Source: Salinivenus iranica (GTDB lineage Bacteria; Bacteroidota; Rhodothermia; Rhodothermales; Salinibacteraceae). From it: a DNA stretch of 48,712 nucleotides. The notes under the pieces are model-generated. The model had not been told where the DNA came from. It did no database searches and saw nothing but the letters and a program-made list of their open reading frames with translations. Both the position numbers and the translations under genes were made by a program. Of this stretch, positions 37,143 to 45,830 are shown piece after piece; positions within the stretch are counted from its first letter, which is position 1, and each line of letters starts with the position of its first letter. The DNA is taken from assembly GCA_002894665.1 (NCBI GenBank), contig NCRB01000034.1:1-48712 (forward strand). The letters are read 5' to 3'.

Positions 37143-37976
37143 ATGCGTCGCTTACTTCTTTCCCTCGCCCTGGTGTTCGGGGGCCTGTCGCTCGGCAGTC
37201 CACCGGCGCCGGCCCAGTCCACATTCGATCATTTTGGAAGCGCCCGCGCCGATGGGATGGGCCGCGCCACAACGGCGGCCCCCACGGCCTGGGGGGCCCA
37301 TGCCAATCCCGCAACGAACGCCCTTCTCCCGCACGCCGCCGCGTCCTTTTACGCGCAGGAGGCCTTTGGCCTGTCGGCCCTCCGGTACGGGGCCGCCAGC
37401 CTTGCGGCGCCCGTCTCGTGGGGCACTGTCGTCGGAGGCGCCAGCACCTTCGGCTTCGAGGAATACCGCGAAATCCACCTGACGGCCGGACTGGCCCGGA
37501 GCTTTTCGTTTGGCACCTCCCGTTCCTTTCACCTGGGCGCAACGGTTCGGCGCCATCATACTCGCATTGCCGGGTACGGGAGCGCCGGCGGGTGGGCCCT
37601 CAACCTGGGACTCCTCGTCCAAATGCTCCCCTCCCTGCACCTCGGCGCCCACACGACCAACGTGAACGGCGCGTCGCTGACCGACGGGGAGCCCCTTCCC
37701 CGTACGCTCTCGGTGGGGCTGCACTACCGGGCCCACGACGACGTTCGCCTCCTGGCGGATGTGTTCAAGGATGTCTCCTTTCCGGCCACGGCGCGGGCGG
37801 GGGTGGAGGTCCGTCCTCTTGACATGCTGGGCCTGCGAGCAGGCGTAGGCACTGTCCCCACCCGATTTAGCGGCGGCGTGGGGATCTTGCTCGGCCTGCT
37901 GGAAGCCGACCTGGCGGCCCAGCAACACCAGCAACTGGGGTGGTCTCCGTCCGCGTCCCTTCGGCTCTCCTGGTGA
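37143..37976 (+). CDS. PorV/PorQ-like outer-membrane beta-barrel protein
   Basis: Protein of 277 residues with a signal peptide to about residue 24 (ending PAPAQ). The mature protein starts STFDHFGSARADGMGRA and continues with ATNPA-like AHANPATNALLP, the pattern of UPF0164/PorV/PorQ FadL-like barrels. PorV shuttles T9SS cargo and PorQ is part of the attachment complex; the assignment here is at superfamily level. It is followed 14 bp later by the HhH-barrel gene, so the two are probably one operon. It is divergent from the DUF4835 gene. The amylase at the left edge carries a T9SS tag, so such a barrel is expected in this genome. Confidence 0.8.
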   Translation: MRRLLLSLALVFGGLSLGSPPAPAQSTFDHFGSARADGMGRATTAAPTAWGAHANPATNALLPHAAASFYAQEAFGLSALRYGAASLAAPVSWGTVVGGASTFGFEEYREIHLTAGLARSFSFGTSRSFHLGATVRRHHTRIAGYGSAGGWALNLGLLVQMLPSLHLGAHTTNVNGASLTDGEPLPRTLSVGLHYRAHDDVRLLADVFKDVSFPATARAGVEVRPLDMLGLRAGVGTVPTRFSGGVGILLGLLEADLAAQQHQQLGWSPSASLRLSW

Positions 37977-37990
37977 CCGTCTCTTCTGCC

Positions 37991-40090
37991 ATGTCTCGAC
38001 TCCTCCTCTGCGGGGCCCTCTTCTTGGTCGTCGCCCCCGCCACCCTGGCCCAATCCGTCGCGGACACCACCGTCACCGACAGTGTCGATGTATCCGACCT
38101 TCTGGAACGGTTCGTCGACGAGCGCTCCACAGACGCGCCCACGGAGCAGGTGGTCGAACGCCTCACACGACTCGCCACGAGCCCCCTCGACCTCAACCAC
38201 GCCTCCGTCGCTTTGCTACGGACCGTGCCGGGAATCTCACGGCCCCTGGCCGCTCGCATTGTCGAGCACCGAACCCACACGGCTCCCTTTTCCTCGGTGG
38301 ACGACCTCGCCCAAATCGACGGAATCGATGCCGAAAAACTGCGCGTCCTTCGTCCTTTTCTCCGAGCGTCCCCTCCGTCGGACCGGACCACGCCTGATTC
38401 CGACACCTCCAGTTCCTCGCTTGGGGCCCTCACGTCCAATCTTGACTTCACGCTCATCCAGCGCGTGACCCGAGACCTGGACCTGGGCCGCGGGTACGAC
38501 GACGACACGTCCCGCACCACCTTTAAAGGATCTCCGGCCCGGCTGACGACCCGGATGCGCCTCCAGTATCGACGGCGGGTCGAGTTGGGCCTCACGCTCG
38601 ACAAGGACCCTGGCGAGCCGCTGGAGTGGGCTCCCGGAACCGGCACATATGTCTTCGACCACATTGCCGGCACCTTCGCGCTCCGGGATGTTGGCCCCCT
38701 CAGCACCCTCGTGCTGGGCGACTTCACGGCGCAGTATGGGCAGGGGCTCGCCCTCTGGCAGGGGATTTCGTTCGGAAAGGGACGCGATCCCGTCTCTTCC
38801 ATCGTGCGGGAAGGGCGGGGCATCGTCCCGTTCAGCTCGACCGCCGAGAACCGATTCTTCCGGGGCGCCGCCGCCACGGTCGCCCTAAGTCCCACCCTCT
38901 CTCTCACAGGCTTTCTCTCTCGCCGGGCCCGAGACGCTTCCCTTGATTCCAGCGCCGCGGGCGACGGGTCGTCCGCAGTCCCGGCTCGGACCCTCTCGTC
39001 CGGCGGCCTCCACCGAACGGCCAGCGAAATCGCCCGGAAGGGCACCTTCGGGACAACCACGGGGGGCGGCGCAGCCTCCTACCACTCGAGCCGTCTCCAC
39101 GCGGGCCTGGCGGGCTACTACAGCCGGTTCGGTCGGCCGCTTCGGCCGGGAAATCGCCCCTATCGACGGTTCAGCGTCTCCGGGACGCGGACCTCGATGG
39201 TGAGTGCCTTCGCTACGGCCTATCTGGACGAGTACGTCCTCTTTGGGGAAGTGGCACGCGCCCACAACGGGACGATCGGCGCCGTGGGGGGGGCGGCCCT
39301 CGACCATGACACCGGCGTGGAAGCCGTCCTGCTGGCCCGTCACTATCCCCGCGCCTTCGCGGGCCTCTTCAACAGTGCCTTTGGAGGGGGCGGATCGTCC
39401 CAGAACGAGAGGGGCATCTACGCCGGCCTTCGACTCCAGGTGGCCGCCAACTGGTGGATTAGCGGATACGTCGACCAGTACCGATCGCCCTGGCTTCAAT
39501 TCGGCGTTCCCCAACCCGCAAGCGGCCTCGACACCCGCCTGGTCGTGGAGACCGACCTACGCCCCTGGCTGTCCACGTACGTCCAGGTCCGCGCCGACCG
39601 ATCGACCAGTGGCACCGAATACCGGGGCCCGCACGGGCGCCTCCTGAAGGGGGTCCGGCAAACCTGGCGGCACTCGGCCCGGTGGCACATCGAATACGCG
39701 TTTAGCGACCACCTGACCCTCCGCACCCGCCTCGCCGGAACGCGCTCCGGCGGCTCGACGGGGATCCTGTTTTATCAGGGAATCGGGCTGCAACTGCATC
39801 CCACCCTGGAGCTGGATGCCCGCGTGGCCCTGTTCGATACGGATGGATTCCGGACCCGGATGTATGCCTACGAACACGACCTGCTCTACAGCTTCTCCGT
39901 CCCGGTCCTCTCCGATCAGGGACAGCGCACCTACCTTTTGCTCCAGTACGCCCCGACCTCCCAACTCTCCATCGGAGCGAAGTACGGCGTCACGTGGTAT
40001 CCGCACCGCGACACGGTCGGCTCGGGCCTCAACGCCACGGAGGGAAACCAGGCCCGCGAGGTGCGTCTTCAAATACGCTGGCGGCTATAG
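37991..40090 (+). CDS. Helix-hairpin-helix / outer-membrane beta-barrel fusion protein
   Basis: Protein of 699 residues using the ATG at 37991; this gives a clean signal peptide (MSRLLLCGALF, ending TLAQ) 14 bp after the previous stop. The earlier ATG at 37940 would put 17 residues before it. After cleavage comes an acidic region (22-60), then a ComEA-type double helix-hairpin-helix at about 62-125 (LDLNHASVALLRTVPGIS and VDDLAQIDGIDAEKLRVL). The rest (about 150-699) is a series of amphipathic strands alternating aromatic and polar residues and ending in a final strand RLQIRWRL, consistent with an outer-membrane barrel. A periplasmic HhH domain might bind DNA or another polymer. Similar fusions exist in related genomes, but I know no established function. 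Confidence 0.8.
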   Translation: MSRLLLCGALFLVVAPATLAQSVADTTVTDSVDVSDLLERFVDERSTDAPTEQVVERLTRLATSPLDLNHASVALLRTVPGISRPLAARIVEHRTHTAPFSSVDDLAQIDGIDAEKLRVLRPFLRASPPSDRTTPDSDTSSSSLGALTSNLDFTLIQRVTRDLDLGRGYDDDTSRTTFKGSPARLTTRMRLQYRRRVELGLTLDKDPGEPLEWAPGTGTYVFDHIAGTFALRDVGPLSTLVLGDFTAQYGQGLALWQGISFGKGRDPVSSIVREGRGIVPFSSTAENRFFRGAAATVALSPTLSLTGFLSRRARDASLDSSAAGDGSSAVPARTLSSGGLHRTASEIARKGTFGTTTGGGAASYHSSRLHAGLAGYYSRFGRPLRPGNRPYRRFSVSGTRTSMVSAFATAYLDEYVLFGEVARAHNGTIGAVGGAALDHDTGVEAVLLARHYPRAFAGLFNSAFGGGGSSQNERGIYAGLRLQVAANWWISGYVDQYRSPWLQFGVPQPASGLDTRLVVETDLRPWLSTYVQVRADRSTSGTEYRGPHGRLLKGVRQTWRHSARWHIEYAFSDHLTLRTRLAGTRSGGSTGILFYQGIGLQLHPTLELDARVALFDTDGFRTRMYAYEHDLLYSFSVPVLSDQGQRTYLLLQYAPTSQLSIGAKYGVTWYPHRDTVGSGLNATEGNQAREVRLQIRWRL

Positions 40091-40181
40091 CCCTCCCCGC
40101 ACGCGCCCCTTCTCGGACGATCTTGACCCAATACCGATTCACTTTGCCCTCGCTGAAGACTACCTTGCCGTAAACAAAAGA

Positions 40182-40212
40182 GAGCCACAACCGTGCTGAG
40201 GGTGCGTGGCTC
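40182..40212 (+). terminator. Hairpin after the HhH-barrel gene
   Basis: GAGCCAC (40182-40188) pairs with GTGGCTC (40206-40212), with additional partial pairing inside. It lies about 95 bp after the stop and has no clear T-run, so it is only a possible terminator. Confidence 0.35.
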
Positions 40213-40223
40213 CGCCCCCCACC

Positions 40224-40255
40224 AACCCCGCCGTCCCAAAACCCCGCCGTCCCAA
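40224..40255 (+). repeat. Perfect 16-bp tandem duplication touching the start codon of the receiver gene
   Basis: The unit AACCCCGCCGTCCCAA occurs twice with no gap (40224-40239 and 40240-40255). The last A of the second copy is the first base of the ATG of the receiver-domain gene. No Shine-Dalgarno sequence is visible in the unit. Confidence 0.85.
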
Positions 40256-40638
40256 TGAGCGATTCTACCCCGCCTTCGCTTTTGGCTGTCGAGGACAATT
40301 CAGAAACGCAATTGCTTCTCGACCACCTGTTGAAATCCTCCTTTGAGGTCGTCGTCGTCTCGGGCGTTGCGGACGCCCTGGAGGCCGTCGAGCAGCACTC
40401 TTTTGACGCCTTCCTCCTCGACATCAACTTGAGCGAGGAGCGCACGGGCACGGACCTTCTGCACCTTTTGCGGGACCAGGACGGGATGGCCGACACCCCT
40501 GCGGTGGCCCTCACGGCCTATGCCATGCCGGGCGACCGGGAAGACTTTCTGGAGGCCGGATTTGACGAGTATGTCAGCAAGCCCTTCACCCGCACCGACC
40601 TGACCGACACCATTCAAGAGGCCCTGGCGTCCCGCTGA
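40255..40638 (+). CDS. Stand-alone response-regulator receiver domain protein
   Basis: Single CheY-like receiver domain of 127 residues with no output domain. Acid pocket E13/D14 (VEDN), phospho-acceptor D56 (LLDINL), switch T87 (ALTAYA) and K109 (SKPF) are all present, so phosphorylation should work. It could act as a relay protein or bind a partner. No histidine kinase is in the window. The start codon is fused to a 16-bp tandem duplication. It converges on the zinc-ribbon gene, with a strong hairpin between them. Confidence 0.92.
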   Translation: MSDSTPPSLLAVEDNSETQLLLDHLLKSSFEVVVVSGVADALEAVEQHSFDAFLLDINLSEERTGTDLLHLLRDQDGMADTPAVALTAYAMPGDREDFLEAGFDEYVSKPFTRTDLTDTIQEALASR

Positions 40639-40661
40639 GTCCTCGACAGTTCCCCTCAATA

Positions 40662-40697
40662 CGAAACGCCCGAGGGTCGGTGCCCTCCGGCGTTTCG
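40662..40697. terminator. Hairpin between convergent receiver and zinc-ribbon genes
   Basis: CGAAACGCC-GAGGG pairs with CCCTC-GGCGTTTCG with a single mismatch. It sits between two convergent genes and can serve both, although T-runs are short on each side. Confidence 0.7.
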
Positions 40698-40721
40698 GGT
40701 CTCCAAAATAGGGCTCCTGGA

Positions 40722-41111
40722 TCAGTTCATACAGGTCGCCTTGAGCGTCTCGCGGCGGTCGGACAGCAGGTCCCGCCATGTGTCTTCCGGTACGGGCTCG
40801 TCCCCCTTGTAGTATTCCCATTCCTCTACGTTCTCATCCGAGACCACAATGGGATTGTCCATGTGAGCCACTCGCTTCAGGACCGGCGACGTCCCCATCT
40901 GGTGAACGAACGTGATGGTGCAATCTCCCGCGGCAGTTTTCTCCTTGACGGAGAGCCAGTTGTCTCCGCACAACTGGCAGCTATAAAATCGCGACTCCTG
41001 CTCTTCCCCGAGCAAGTGGCGCACCTCCTCATCTTCGTCGTCAAGGACCACCTGCATCGGACGGAGACTTTCACAACCGCACGTCTTACACGTCAGCGTT
41101 TCCTGCTCCAT
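40722..41111 (-). CDS. Small zinc-ribbon protein, unknown function
   Basis: Cytoplasmic protein of about 129 residues. The open frame runs to 41243, but the ATG at 41111 (MEQETLTC) gives a compact start just before the metal-binding part. Cys residues C8, C11 and C13 (CKTCGC) and C45, C48 (CQLCG) form a probable zinc ribbon separated by an acidic loop (LDDEDEEV). The following beta-rich part ends WRDLLSDRRETLKATC. I do not recognise the family. The gene has its own promoter gap to the large beta-barrel protein (164 bp, same strand) and converges on the receiver gene. Confidence 0.75.
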   Translation of the reverse strand: MEQETLTCKTCGCESLRPMQVVLDDEDEEVRHLLGEEQESRFYSCQLCGDNWLSVKEKTAAGDCTITFVHQMGTSPVLKRVAHMDNPIVVSDENVEEWEYYKGDEPVPEDTWRDLLSDRRETLKATCMN

Positions 41112-41275
41112 AAGGTGTAGATGGAGGACTGATTCCGAAAATCGTGGAGAGAAACGAACGTGCGTTGCGGGCCAAAGTTCGGGGCCGCGGCTTCCAGCCC
41201 CCTGCTCCGCCTCAGTCTTCCTCCCGTCCACCGCATACTTCACGACTCTTTTTCGTTCTCGTCCCCCCCTCCTCC

Positions 41276-44197
41276 CTAGCGACGAATGACCGTTCCCTGA
41301 TCCAGGCGCGGCTGGTACGCCACCCCGATCCGGAGATCCACCTGCAGGTTGTAAAAGAACCGAGCCTCCAACTGAATGCCGGCCCCGAGAGAGGTGAACA
41401 CCTCCGTCCAGGCCCGGCCCTGAACGCGCCCCATCGACTCGCCAAAGCCGTACGCGGAGAGGGCCTCGGCGTAAACAGGGGCCAGCAAGAGCCCATCATC
41501 GATGTACCACAGCGGCTGCGTCACCTCCGTCTCGAACTGCAGGAAGGTGCCGGCCGGCAGCCTCCCCACGTCGAATCCACGTGGCACGAAGGTGCCGACA
41601 TTGTATATGCCCCCCTCTCGCTGAGACAGCACGCGCGTGCCGAGCCGGATGCCGGTATGGGTGTCGCGCAGGAAGGGAAGATACACGTCGGCCCCCACGA
41701 CGCCCGCGACCGTTCCGCGCCCCCGATTGGTCCAGGCATCAACCGTCCCCTGCGCCTGAAACACGAGCCCCGTATTGGGCACCACGTCGCGTCGATTTCG
41801 CTGCAGTCGATACGCCCCCCGAAGGGACGGCGAGAGGGTGAGCCGAGAAGTATAGGCACCGCCCCCGGCCTCCCCCCGGAGACGCGTCTGACGGGCCTCG
41901 GTGTCGAGCCGAAGCCGAAGAGCGGACCGATACACGTTCGACTGAAGCGCAACGGGAAGCTGCAGCCCAAGGTTGACGCCACGCTCCTCCACCGAGGACC
42001 GAGAGCTGACGTCTCCAGCCCCCTGGGTCCCTCCGGTAAATGCTCGGTTGTACACGGAGACAGAAGGACGAAGCCGGTACGTCCCCGTTTGCAGCTTCGC
42101 CTCGCCCCAGAGGCGCCCGTCTTGCCACCACGTTCGCGCCGTGTAGGCCCATCGCTGGAGCGGATCGCTGCCCGCAACCCCCACTCCGACCCCGAGTCCA
42201 AGCGGCGCCTGCGTCGGCCCCTCGCCCGTCCACTCGGCCCCGTCGCTCCCCTGAAGGATCGGATACACCATGCGGGGCACGAGGTGGTGCCCGGCCGCGT
42301 ACTCGGTCGAGCGGTCTTTCATCTTAGAGATGTTTTCCTCGTAGGCGTCGGTGTCGGCCTCCTGCCCCATCGACAGCGGCGGCCCCTCCTGGACCGCCGA
42401 GTCCGGAAGGGGCGCCCTCGATTTTGGGCGAAAGGGATGGCGAACCAGGTCGTGACGTTCATGGCGGTAGCGGACGAACGCAAGCGTCGCGCCGTTCGGG
42501 GACAGGGCGGGCTCGATGGCCCCAAACCGAACATTGGTCAGCTGAACCGTCTCTCCGGTGTCGGTGTCGTGGGCGTAGATGTTGGCCGCGGTGCCCCGCT
42601 CGCCGGAGAACAAGAGATACCGCCCCTCTGGCCCCCAGCTGATGTCGTAGATCACGCCTGCCTGGAGGTCGACCCAGGGCCGGAGCGTGGACGCCGATCC
42701 GTTTGGCGCCCGGGCACGATAAATGCGCTGGTCGCCGTCCTGGTGAACGAGCACGGCGATGCGGGCATCGGTGGGCGAGGGCGCGATCTCGCGGATTTGG
42801 AACGGCCCGGCGGGCGTGAGCGGCCGCGTGGACCCGTCGTCGGCCACGACGCTCCACCGGGCAAAGGGGCCGTCGTTGGTGGCGACGTACAACGACCCCT
42901 GGTCGGTCGGGGCCGGGGCAAAGGCGCGGCCCTGCCTCGTGAGTTGTGTGGGCGCGCCCCCGCGGAGCGGGATGCGCTCGACCTCGGCGGTGCGCTGCCG
43001 GGAAACCAAGGGGCGCTGCACGTAGCGGGAGGCGAACAGGGCCGAGGTATCCGGCCCCAGGCTGTAGGTGTAGTCCTCCGTGATCGACTGGATGCGAAGG
43101 GGCGCCCGGTCTCCCGAGCGGGCGTCAATCCGATAGAAGCCCGGTCGCGTCTCGTAGCCCTCGACGTACGCCACCAGGGTGCTGTCGGAAAGCCAGTACG
43201 GCCGACGGTGGTTGCGCCCCTCCGCCCCCGCCACCACGGTCGGCGTCGTAAAGGGCGCCCGGCGCTCCAGCTCGTCCTCGTACGTCTCGCGCAGCTTCGA
43301 CCGCAGTTCGTCCCGGAGCGCCCCCGGTCGCTGACCCGTCGCCCGGCCCAACCACAGGCCATGCCCAAGGACAGGCACGCGATTATGGGCCCCCACCGCC
43401 GTTGAGAAAAAGGCCGTCGACACCGAATCGCCCCGCTCGGCCAGATATTCGAAGGCATGCCCGCCCCCAATGTAATGGCGGTTAAAGGGCTGGGTGTACG
43501 CCGGCGACGCCAGCATTTGCGTGAGGCTCCACGGGTCGTCGGACAACAGGGCCGCCTTCATCTTCATCGTGAACAGCGGCGTGTTCAGACGCCCGCCGCC
43601 CTCCCCCAGTCGACTCTCCCGGTAGACCGCGGCGCCTTCAATGAGGCCGGCCGGGGCCGTCAGGTTCATGGAGCGCGCCACGTCAGGCGCAAAGGGCCGG
43701 AGAAGCGCCCCAACCCCGCCCCCCGGGTCGACCTCGGCGTGTGCGGCGTGCACCGCCTCATGAGGCCCAACGAGCGCGGGCCAGGAGGGGGCGTGCGCCA
43801 TCAGCGGATCCGACTTCAGGCTGGGCGCCTCAATCTCTTGACGAAACGGAACGGGATCGACAATTCCGTTGGACCGATCGGTGAAGTTGTTGATTACGAC
43901 CGGCATCTGAACATCGGAGGCCACCGGGCCCACCAACGCCTCCGTCCCCGACCAACTCCGATTCATAGCCCCCATCGTCCGCCGGGCCATGTCGGCACTC
44001 CCGGACTGATAGATAAGATCAAAGCGAGGGCCCTCGTACACCCGATACTCCACGGAATCGGGACGATACACCACCTCGTAGGGATCCGTCCCCACCCGAT
44101 CGATGCCCTGCGCCCCCGCCGGAGCCGCGAGCGTCCCTAAGTACCCAACGACGAGAAAGAGGGCCAGTCGCCCTCGGCCCAACAAGGAGCGCCGCAC
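41276..44197 (-). CDS. Peptidase-MA-like / TolB-type propeller / outer-membrane barrel protein
   Basis: Large exported protein, about 973 residues from a GTG at 44197 (IVRRSLLGRG before the hydrophobic signal ending PAGAQ); an ATG at 44242 would add 15 residues. Numbered from that ATG, residues about 50-330 look like a gluzincin metallopeptidase: HEAVH at 161-165 is a canonical HExxH and E202 in LIEGAAVY is a plausible third ligand. Residues about 340-640 carry TolB/WD40-type repeats (ISWGPEGRYLLFSGERG and IEPALSPNGATLAFVRY). The rest is a beta-rich region that looks like an outer-membrane barrel with a final strand LRIGVAYQPRL. Function unknown; a surface or periplasmic protease anchored in the outer membrane is a reasonable inference. 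It is divergent from the CYTH-like gene. Confidence 0.82.
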   Translation of the reverse strand: MRRSLLGRGRLALFLVVGYLGTLAAPAGAQGIDRVGTDPYEVVYRPDSVEYRVYEGPRFDLIYQSGSADMARRTMGAMNRSWSGTEALVGPVASDVQMPVVINNFTDRSNGIVDPVPFRQEIEAPSLKSDPLMAHAPSWPALVGPHEAVHAAHAEVDPGGGVGALLRPFAPDVARSMNLTAPAGLIEGAAVYRESRLGEGGGRLNTPLFTMKMKAALLSDDPWSLTQMLASPAYTQPFNRHYIGGGHAFEYLAERGDSVSTAFFSTAVGAHNRVPVLGHGLWLGRATGQRPGALRDELRSKLRETYEDELERRAPFTTPTVVAGAEGRNHRRPYWLSDSTLVAYVEGYETRPGFYRIDARSGDRAPLRIQSITEDYTYSLGPDTSALFASRYVQRPLVSRQRTAEVERIPLRGGAPTQLTRQGRAFAPAPTDQGSLYVATNDGPFARWSVVADDGSTRPLTPAGPFQIREIAPSPTDARIAVLVHQDGDQRIYRARAPNGSASTLRPWVDLQAGVIYDISWGPEGRYLLFSGERGTAANIYAHDTDTGETVQLTNVRFGAIEPALSPNGATLAFVRYRHERHDLVRHPFRPKSRAPLPDSAVQEGPPLSMGQEADTDAYEENISKMKDRSTEYAAGHHLVPRMVYPILQGSDGAEWTGEGPTQAPLGLGVGVGVAGSDPLQRWAYTARTWWQDGRLWGEAKLQTGTYRLRPSVSVYNRAFTGGTQGAGDVSSRSSVEERGVNLGLQLPVALQSNVYRSALRLRLDTEARQTRLRGEAGGGAYTSRLTLSPSLRGAYRLQRNRRDVVPNTGLVFQAQGTVDAWTNRGRGTVAGVVGADVYLPFLRDTHTGIRLGTRVLSQREGGIYNVGTFVPRGFDVGRLPAGTFLQFETEVTQPLWYIDDGLLLAPVYAEALSAYGFGESMGRVQGRAWTEVFTSLGAGIQLEARFFYNLQVDLRIGVAYQPRLDQGTVIRR

Positions 44198-44349
44198 GAT
44201 GCAAGTCGAAGATGAATCAAAATCAATCGACACACCCCCCAAGGTAACGACGCAGACCGGGAAATTCAGGATGCTTACACGATCCGAGCCCTGTCGTCGC
44301 CGTTATATAAACTGTTCAAATCATCTCTGCTACCAATCCCCTCCCCTCC

Positions 44350-44970
44350 ATGGTCGACACACTCGAAGTCCGGTGGTTCGTCGAAGGGACCCCGCCCTCA
44401 GCCGTCACCGACTGGATCGACCTCCTCGGGGCCCAAGCAGAATCGGCCCGGACCGACCTGTACCTTGTCTCCGACGACCCGGCCATGAACGTAAAACTCC
44501 GGGAGGGACAGGTGGAGACCAAGCACCGTCTCGGGGACCGACACCACATTCAGTTTGGCGATCAGGTCACCGGTGTGCGAGAACGGTGGGTGAAGTGGAG
44601 CTTCCCGACGAAGAAACAGCACCACGACCTGTTCGACGACGATCCGACCGGCCTCTGGGTCCCCGTTCACAAAGAGCGAGTGCAACGAACGATTGGCCCG
44701 GAGGAGCAACACGAACTGCTCGACCACCTCATCGAACCGTCGCCCGCAACGGCGGAGATTGAACTCACCCGGGTACGCTCTGACACGCACCGGGCCTGGA
44801 CCATCTGCGTAGAGGCGAAAGGGACTCCCGACGTCCTCGCAGGCACGCTGCAGCAGATCGGGAATTACCTCTTCTCGCAGGGGTCGCCCCCTGCCCTCTC
44901 CTCCGACCACTCCTTCGGCTACGCCCGCTGGATCCACTCCCTCACCACCAACGCCCACAGCGAGGCGTAG
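44350..44970 (+). CDS. CYTH-like protein, unknown function
   Basis: Cytoplasmic protein of 206 residues with no close family I can name. Its pattern resembles triphosphate-tunnel (CYTH) proteins: an acidic-basic first strand (LEVRWF), MNVKLREGQVETKHRL (basic strand pair), ERWVKWSF, VHKERVQRTI, the alternating acidic strand TAEIELTRV, and WTICVEAKG near the end. A standard ExExK signature is missing, so this is a weak assignment. If correct it could bind or hydrolyse a nucleotide or polyphosphate. It starts 107 bp from the divergent peptidase/propeller gene, with a TATATAA-like box in between. The ric gene follows 134 bp downstream. Confidence 0.75.
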   Translation: MVDTLEVRWFVEGTPPSAVTDWIDLLGAQAESARTDLYLVSDDPAMNVKLREGQVETKHRLGDRHHIQFGDQVTGVRERWVKWSFPTKKQHHDLFDDDPTGLWVPVHKERVQRTIGPEEQHELLDHLIEPSPATAEIELTRVRSDTHRAWTICVEAKGTPDVLAGTLQQIGNYLFSQGSPPALSSDHSFGYARWIHSLTTNAHSEA

Positions 44971-45104
44971 CCCCGGGACCACATGCGTCGCACGAGACGC
45001 CCCGAGGAACCTGCTCCCTCCGACTAATTAGGATAAGAGACTCCGAAATATTTACAAACTGCTATCTCTCCCTGCGTACGTCCTTTTAGATTCCTCCCGG
45101 ATCC

Positions 45105-45803
45105 ATGCGCCCATCCCCCCAAACCCCGATCGGAGAGCTCGTAACCGAAGCGCCGGAACGAGCCCGCATCTTTGACGAGCTGGGCATCGACTACTGCTGT
45201 GGCGGCGACCAGTCGCTGGCCCAGGCCGCTCGTGCACAGGACCTTGACCCCGACACCGTCGCCCGCATGCTCGACGCCGTCCCTGCCGCCACGACCACCG
45301 CGGAGGCGCCCGACTGGACGAGCCGGCCGCTCGACGATCTGATCGATCACATCGTCGACACCCACCATACCTTCCTACGGCGCGAGCTGCCCCGCCTCCA
45401 GGACCTGCTCGCGAAGGTCACCCACGCCCACAGCGACGATGTGGACTGGCTCGGCCCGGTGCGCGAGGTCTTTGACACCCTCAAAGCGGAGCTCGAAGAC
45501 CACATGGAGAGTGAGGAGGCGTATGTCTTCCCGGCGATTCGCACCCTGGCAAAGGGTCGCATCCTGCCGGACGGATCGACCCTCGACTCGAACGCCGTCG
45601 AACAAATGGTTGCCGAGCACGACGATGCCGGCGCGATGCTGAAGCGGCTTCGCACCCTCACCAACGACTACACCCCTCCCGAAGGGGCCGGCGCCCCCTT
45701 ACAGGCCGCCCTCGACAGACTCCGCGAGCTGGAGGCCGACATGCATCGCCACGTCCACAAAGAAAACAACATTCTCTTTCCCCGCGCTCGTCGGTTCGCC
45801 TAA
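45105..45803 (+). CDS. ric: Iron-sulfur cluster repair di-iron protein Ric (ScdA/YtfE)
   Basis: Repairs iron-sulfur clusters damaged by nitric oxide or oxidants. It has 232 residues. The N-terminal ScdA/DUF542 domain (about 1-60) shows the hallmark GIDYCCGG. A hemerythrin-like di-iron domain follows, with ligands in DHIVDTHHTFLRRELPRL (part), DHMESEEAYVFP, VAEHDDAGAML and MHRHVHKENNILFPRA. Upstream is an AT-rich promoter-like stretch (AAATATTTACAAA). No clear NsrR or FNR site could be identified. A GC-rich hairpin follows the stop. Confidence 0.96.
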   Translation: MRPSPQTPIGELVTEAPERARIFDELGIDYCCGGDQSLAQAARAQDLDPDTVARMLDAVPAATTTAEAPDWTSRPLDDLIDHIVDTHHTFLRRELPRLQDLLAKVTHAHSDDVDWLGPVREVFDTLKAELEDHMESEEAYVFPAIRTLAKGRILPDGSTLDSNAVEQMVAEHDDAGAMLKRLRTLTNDYTPPEGAGAPLQAALDRLRELEADMHRHVHKENNILFPRARRFA

Positions 45804-45804
45804 G

Positions 45805-45830
45805 CGTCCGCCCAAGGGGCGGGACGAGGA
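45805..45830 (+). terminator. Hairpin after ric
   Basis: CGTCCGCCC pairs with GGCGGGACG around AAGG, with one bulged base. No T-run follows, so it may be an imperfect terminator. The remaining gap to 46137 holds one weak minus-strand ORF (see findings). Confidence 0.5.
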
